Positions 60,829 through 64,000 of a DNA stretch of 64,000 bases are shown here, piece after piece; positions within the stretch are counted from its first letter, which is position 1; each line of letters opens with the position of its first letter. Both the position numbers and the translations under genes were made by a program. Origin of the DNA: Fusibacter_C sp942493125 (lineage in GTDB: Bacteria; Bacillota; Clostridia; Peptostreptococcales; Acidaminobacteraceae); the NCBI GenBank assembly GCA_942493125.1, contig OW818667.1, positions 2,294,001 to 2,358,000 on the forward strand, written 5' to 3'. The notes below the pieces were generated by a model. The model was given only the letters and a program-made list of their open reading frames with translations, was not told the DNA's origin and did no database searches.

Positions 60829-60922
60829 CAATCATTGTCGCTATTTTGGATGATTTTAGTGATTAAAAGCGTTAAAAGCGTTAAAACATTCGAAACCCAT
60901 TATCTTCACAGTTATATATAGT

Positions 60923-60969
60923 AGACCCTCGCTCTTGGAATTGCATTCCAATTTGCGAGGGTCTTTTTA
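60923..60969 (+). terminator. Intrinsic terminator downstream of groEL
   Basis: AGACCCTCGC (60923-60932) pairs with GCGAGGGTCT (60955-60964), with inner TTGGAAT/ATTCCAA, then Ts. Confidence 0.92.
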
Positions 60970-61012
60970 CTTTGTCATTCCACGAAAAAAAGAAAGAGAT
61001 TGATAAACCAAC

Positions 61013-61018
61013 TATAAT
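61013..61018 (+). promoter_or_regulatory. -10 element of the tetR-type gene
   Basis: TATAAT, 15 bp upstream of the operator palindrome; no clear -35. Confidence 0.5.
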
Positions 61019-61032
61019 GTGGTATTTTTAGT

Positions 61033-61054
61033 GTAGAGACCACGTGGTCTCTAC
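61033..61054. promoter_or_regulatory. Perfect 22-bp palindromic operator (TetR-type)
   Basis: Arms GTAGAGACCAC and GTGGTCTCTAC join with no spacer. The palindrome lies between the -10 and the Shine-Dalgarno AAGGAG of the tetR-type gene, where a dimeric repressor would block its own transcription. Confidence 0.85.
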
Positions 61055-61069
61055 AAGGAGTGAATAAAT

Positions 61070-61702
61070 ATGAAAGAAATTTTTTTTAAGATAGAGGAAG
61101 ACAAGAAAAAGAGAATTTTAGAGTGTTGTATCGATGAATTTGCCACGCACAATTATGAACAGAGCTCAATCAATGCGATTATTAAGGCAGCGAACATTTC
61201 AAAGGGTGGGTTGTTCAAGTATATTTCCAGCAAAGAGGATCTGTATTTATATACGATGGAGATAATTTTAACGGAGCTTATCATTTACCAAACGAAGCAT
61301 GTTGCAAAGCGGTCGAGTTGCTATTTTGACCGGATAATTGAGTTGACTGAGGTTGCATTTGAGTTTTATGAAAACCACAAAGCTTCTTATAAAGCGATTC
61401 TTACTGGGCTTTTAGACCGGCGGTCGCCAGTGTACGACAAACTGCTGAGCCTTCGGGATCGTTTGGTAAAAGCATATCAAAGTGATATTTTGGATGATAT
61501 TGATTGGAATCGTTATCGGATAAAGAAAGATGCACTTATTTTTGTTACAGGGTGTACGTTGAACGGCTATAATCTTGAATTGCTTGATCATATGAACAAT
61601 CAAACGGAGTTGAGTGCGTTTAGAGAGAAGCTTGTTGCGGATTTGAGTTTAATTTTTGACGTGATGAAGGTGGGTGTTATGAATGAGGTATCAAGTTGTT
61701 GA
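61070..61702 (+). CDS. TetR/AcrR-family regulator
   Basis: A 210-residue repressor. N-terminal HTH (FATHNYEQSSINAIIKAANISKGGLFKYISSKEDLYLYTM, about 23-62) and a divergent helical ligand-binding domain. RBS AAGGAG before ATG 61070. It probably binds the palindrome at 61033 and controls itself and the overlapping hydrolase gene. Ligand unknown. Confidence 0.9.
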   Translation: MKEIFFKIEEDKKKRILECCIDEFATHNYEQSSINAIIKAANISKGGLFKYISSKEDLYLYTMEIILTELIIYQTKHVAKRSSCYFDRIIELTEVAFEFYENHKASYKAILTGLLDRRSPVYDKLLSLRDRLVKAYQSDILDDIDWNRYRIKKDALIFVTGCTLNGYNLELLDHMNNQTELSAFREKLVADLSLIFDVMKVGVMNEVSSC

Positions 61703-62555
61703 AGCAAAAGAAAAAGATAAGGAAATAGCAAAAGAAATAGATAAGGAAATAGAGAAACAGAAACAGAAAGAAAATGAAAATGAATATGAAACTAAAATTG
61801 CTGAGACACAATTGATGGTATTTATTACCGGAGCTGGTATTGGGCCATTTATGTGGACGCATCAGATTGACTTTTTTGAGGGCTACAAGAAAATCATTTT
61901 CAACTTACCTGGTCATGGTGACAATTCTGATGTGGATTTTACGACGATTGAAGACGTTGCAAATGAGTTAAGGCAGATTATTTTGAAGGAGAGTTTTGAC
62001 GGAAAAGCGATTATTATTGGACATTCCATTGGTGCACAAATTCTGATGTGGATGATGAAAAATATGCGTGAAATTGTCTATAAAGGCGTTGTAATTAGCG
62101 GCTTGAACAAACCGATGAAGGGCATCGGTTGGATGATTAAACCGGCAATATATTGCTCGATGCCACTTATCAAATTTAAGCGCTTTGCAAGGCTTCAGAG
62201 TAAAGAGTTGTCTCTTCCGGACTCGATGTTTGAGCAGTATTTCAAAGACTCACTGTTGTTGAGTCCAGCGACGTTGACGAATATTCTCAAAGAAAATATG
62301 ACCTTTGAGTTTGGCGGAAGCTGTGGGTCTGAGGGTATTGTAATCGTAGGAGATGCAGAGAAAAACATCATGAAGCAGTCTGCCAATATCACAGCAAAAG
62401 TGTTGGGTAATAAAGGCTATTATAATGTGGAATCTGCCGCTCACGGCATCCCGTATGAGAAACCAGAAGTGTTGAACCAGTTAATCACACTTTTTTTGAA
62501 GGGTGAGCTAGAGTCTGAAACAGTATATGGTGTGAAGCTTGTATCGGTGGTATGA
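61683..62555 (+). CDS. Alpha/beta-hydrolase with a charged low-complexity N-terminus
   Basis: A 290-residue hydrolase overlapping tetR by 20 bp. An alpha/beta-hydrolase fold with oxyanion strand FITGAGIGPFMW (48-59), LPGHGDNSD (75-83), nucleophile elbow GHSIG with S115, and His in ESAAHGIPYEKPE near 260-272. The first 40 residues are a KEK/EID/KQK/ENE tract from an A-rich repeat, absent from typical relatives. There is no signal peptide. Substrate unknown; ATG 61683 is preceded by GAAGGTGGG. Confidence 0.8.
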   Translation: MRYQVVEAKEKDKEIAKEIDKEIEKQKQKENENEYETKIAETQLMVFITGAGIGPFMWTHQIDFFEGYKKIIFNLPGHGDNSDVDFTTIEDVANELRQIILKESFDGKAIIIGHSIGAQILMWMMKNMREIVYKGVVISGLNKPMKGIGWMIKPAIYCSMPLIKFKRFARLQSKELSLPDSMFEQYFKDSLLLSPATLTNILKENMTFEFGGSCGSEGIVIVGDAEKNIMKQSANITAKVLGNKGYYNVESAAHGIPYEKPEVLNQLITLFLKGELESETVYGVKLVSVV

Positions 62556-62595
62556 GAGAAAATAGAAGGGGCTGTTGCAAAATAGACCCAAAGTA

Positions 62596-62643
62596 AAAAA
62601 TGGACCTTAGCAAATCAAATTTGATTTGTTGAGGTCCATTTTT
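62596..62643 (+). terminator. Protective hairpin in the IS leader
   Basis: AAAAATGGACCT (62596-62607) pairs with AGGTCCATTTTT (62632-62643) around a palindromic CAAATCAAATTTGATTTG. It would stop outside transcription from reaching the transposase. Confidence 0.8.
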
Positions 62644-62659
62644 ATTGTATAAATGTTTA

Positions 62660-62682
62660 GAACTGGCTCGCAGAGCCAGTTC
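62660..62682 (+). other. Second IS leader hairpin
   Basis: GAACTGGCTC (62660-62669), loop GCA, GAGCCAGTTC (62673-62682); no T-run. Confidence 0.7.
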
Positions 62683-62705
62683 AGATGAGTTATAATTATT
62701 TTACT

Positions 62706-64000
62706 ATGAACAATCTAACTCATATTGATTTTACAAAAAAAGGTCACACAATGCAACTAAAAATGAAATTTGATGTGGCAACATATATTCCTATGGATAG
62801 CAAGGTCAGATTGGTGTGCAATATTGTCGAGGAGATGAATTTAGATTCTGTATTAAGCACCTACTCCGTCAAGGGGAGAAAGCCAGTTATTGACCCAGTT
62901 ACCATGTTGAAAATTCTTATGTTTTGCTATAGCGAAGGCATTTATTCCTGTCGCAAGATTGAGGATTTTTGCACATATGATACGAGAGCACATTTCTTGC
63001 TCGAAGGAAGTAAACCACCTGATCATACAACCATCAATCGTTTTCGCAAGATCTTAGAAGACTTTTCATCAGATTTACTGACTCAGTTTGTTGAACTACT
63101 CATGCAAGAAGGTCATGTGAATTTAAAGAACATCTACATCGATGGGACTAAGATTGAATCCGCTGCAGGTCGTTATACTTTCGTATGGCGTAAGTCGGTA
63201 GAAAAATATCAAAACAAACTTAAAGAACAACTCATTGAAGAACTCGGTTTGCCAGAGGATAGCAGCTTAGAATATGTAACAGAGTGTGTCAAACAAGCTT
63301 TTAACAACATCCGTAATATTTGTAAAAGTAAGAATATCGTTTTTGTTCACGGGATTGGAAAACGAAAAACTGAATATCAGCGTGATTATGAAAACAAGAA
63401 AGAAAAGCTTGATAAACTGCAGAAATATGAGGAACATCTGTCAATCATGGCTGATCGTAACAGCTATTCAAAGACGGACCACGATGCAACCTTCATGCGA
63501 ATGAAAGAAGATCATATGCTAAACGGCCAACTGAAACCCGCATATAACGTTCAGTTAGCTTCAAGCGGTGCATTTATCGTTGGCGTCATGGGCAGTCAGA
63601 AAAGCAATGACCTGCATACTCTCAAGCCATTTTTAGAACAAATGATGCCGCGCTATGGTGAGCATTTATGTAATGTTGTGGCAGATGCAGGCTACGAAAG
63701 CGTTGAAAATTACGCTTATCTACGCGATAAGTGGTTGAGACCTTATATCAAACCCGCAAACTATGAAACAAGCAAAAAGAAAAGTTCAAAAGAAGACATT
63801 GGCCAAAGAGAAAATATGCTCTACTTGGAAAATGAGGATGTCTATGTTTGCAAAAACGGGAAAAGACTGATGCGTACCAAGGACCAAGTCCGAAACTATG
63901 AATCTGGATTCACGGATACGCTTTATTCATACAAGTGTTTTGAATGTACGGGATGTCCTTATAATAGTCAATGTATCAAGAGTAAAAAAGCGGAAGGCGG
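62706..64000 (+). CDS. IS1182-family transposase (3' end outside window)
   Basis: Open from ATG 62706 to the last base (431 codons seen) with no stop. N-terminal DUF772-type domain (VIDPVTMLKILMFCYSEGIYSCRKIEDF), DHTTINRFRK motif around 112-121, catalytic-region YIDGTKIESAAGRYTF around 145-160, VADAGYESVENYAYL around 324-338, and a Cys-rich CFECTGCPYNSQC near the visible end. These fit DDE transposases of IS1182. No frameshift is seen, so it may be active. Confidence 0.92.
   Translation, partial: MNNLTHIDFTKKGHTMQLKMKFDVATYIPMDSKVRLVCNIVEEMNLDSVLSTYSVKGRKPVIDPVTMLKILMFCYSEGIYSCRKIEDFCTYDTRAHFLLEGSKPPDHTTINRFRKILEDFSSDLLTQFVELLMQEGHVNLKNIYIDGTKIESAAGRYTFVWRKSVEKYQNKLKEQLIEELGLPEDSSLEYVTECVKQAFNNIRNICKSKNIVFVHGIGKRKTEYQRDYENKKEKLDKLQKYEEHLSIMADRNSYSKTDHDATFMRMKEDHMLNGQLKPAYNVQLASSGAFIVGVMGSQKSNDLHTLKPFLEQMMPRYGEHLCNVVADAGYESVENYAYLRDKWLRPYIKPANYETSKKKSSKEDIGQRENMLYLENEDVYVCKNGKRLMRTKDQVRNYESGFTDTLYSYKCFECTGCPYNSQCIKSKKAEG

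Larger units (their letters stand above)
62568..64000 (+). mobile_element. IS1182-family insertion sequence, left part (cut by window end)
   Basis: The left terminal sequence begins GGGGCTGTTGCAAAATAG at 62568, only 13 bp after the hydrolase stop. This is followed by two leader hairpins and an IS1182-type transposase. The right end is outside the window. Confidence 0.87.

Noticed and set aside
61677..61862. Minus-strand Phe-rich open frame
   Set aside because: It is the antisense of the A-rich repeat in the hydrolase gene, with no RBS.

Overview
The window looks like chromosome of a motile, anaerobic, low-GC Firmicute of the class Clostridia. Evidence: a 2[4Fe-4S] ferredoxin, a biosynthetic thiolase, Rex, formate-tetrahydrofolate ligase, an NCS2 permease behind a purine riboswitch, a CIRCE-controlled groESL operon, and a B. 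subtilis-like flagellar gene order (flgK-flgL-DUF6470-fliW-csrA-flagellin-flaG-fliD-fliT/fliS-hpf-secA-prfB). A genus-level name would be a guess.

Region 1 (1-23.6 kb) is the late flagellar locus. flgK runs in from the left. flgL is split by an apparent one-base frameshift at a seven-A run. FliW and CsrA follow, then a sigma-D promoter and four tandem short flagellin genes. Each flagellin has a GGA-bearing hairpin about 22 nt upstream of a GGA-bearing Shine-Dalgarno, which looks like a repeated CsrA target. Between the flagellins and flaG lies a complete nonulosonic (legionaminic-type) acid pathway, consisting of a Maf-type flagellin glycosyltransferase, LegB, LegC, a PtmE-like CBS nucleotidyltransferase, LegH/NeuD, LegI/NeuB, LegG/NeuC, two Gfo/Idh oxidoreductases and LegF. 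A second sigma-D promoter drives flaG-fliD-fliT-fliS.

Region 2 (21-31.7 kb) holds a stress-type membrane protein, a YjfB motility protein, hpf, a previously hidden 50-residue zinc-ribbon gene on the minus strand, an XRE regulator, a DUF5317 protein, secA, prfB (with its programmed +1 frameshift) and tex.

Region 3 (31.8-42.6 kb) carries an amidohydrolase, the tsaE-tsaB-rimI-tsaD tRNA-t6A operon, a 114-bp cluster of DnaA-box-like sites, and a stand-alone ACP and ABC-F gene on the minus strand. rex, thiolase, a MarR regulator and a cation/proton antiporter follow. The tsa-ydiF-rex-groESL association is also seen in B. subtilis.

Region 4 (42.7-60.7 kb) is metabolic. It contains ferredoxin (minus strand), gdhA, a PucR-type regulator, hutU, a SARP-type AAA/TPR regulator, fhs, DUF554, the guanine-type riboswitch plus permease, ogg, an EAL-HDOD protein and groES-groEL.

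Region 5 (60.7-64 kb) has a 123-bp imperfect hairpin element, a tetR gene with a perfect operator palindrome, an alpha/beta hydrolase, and the left part of an IS1182-family insertion sequence that runs off the window.

A short motif with consensus GGAAATTGCATNAT recurs between genes across the whole window, mostly close to stop codons, and is tandemly repeated with a 21-bp period after gdhA. No tRNA, rRNA or CRISPR array was seen.
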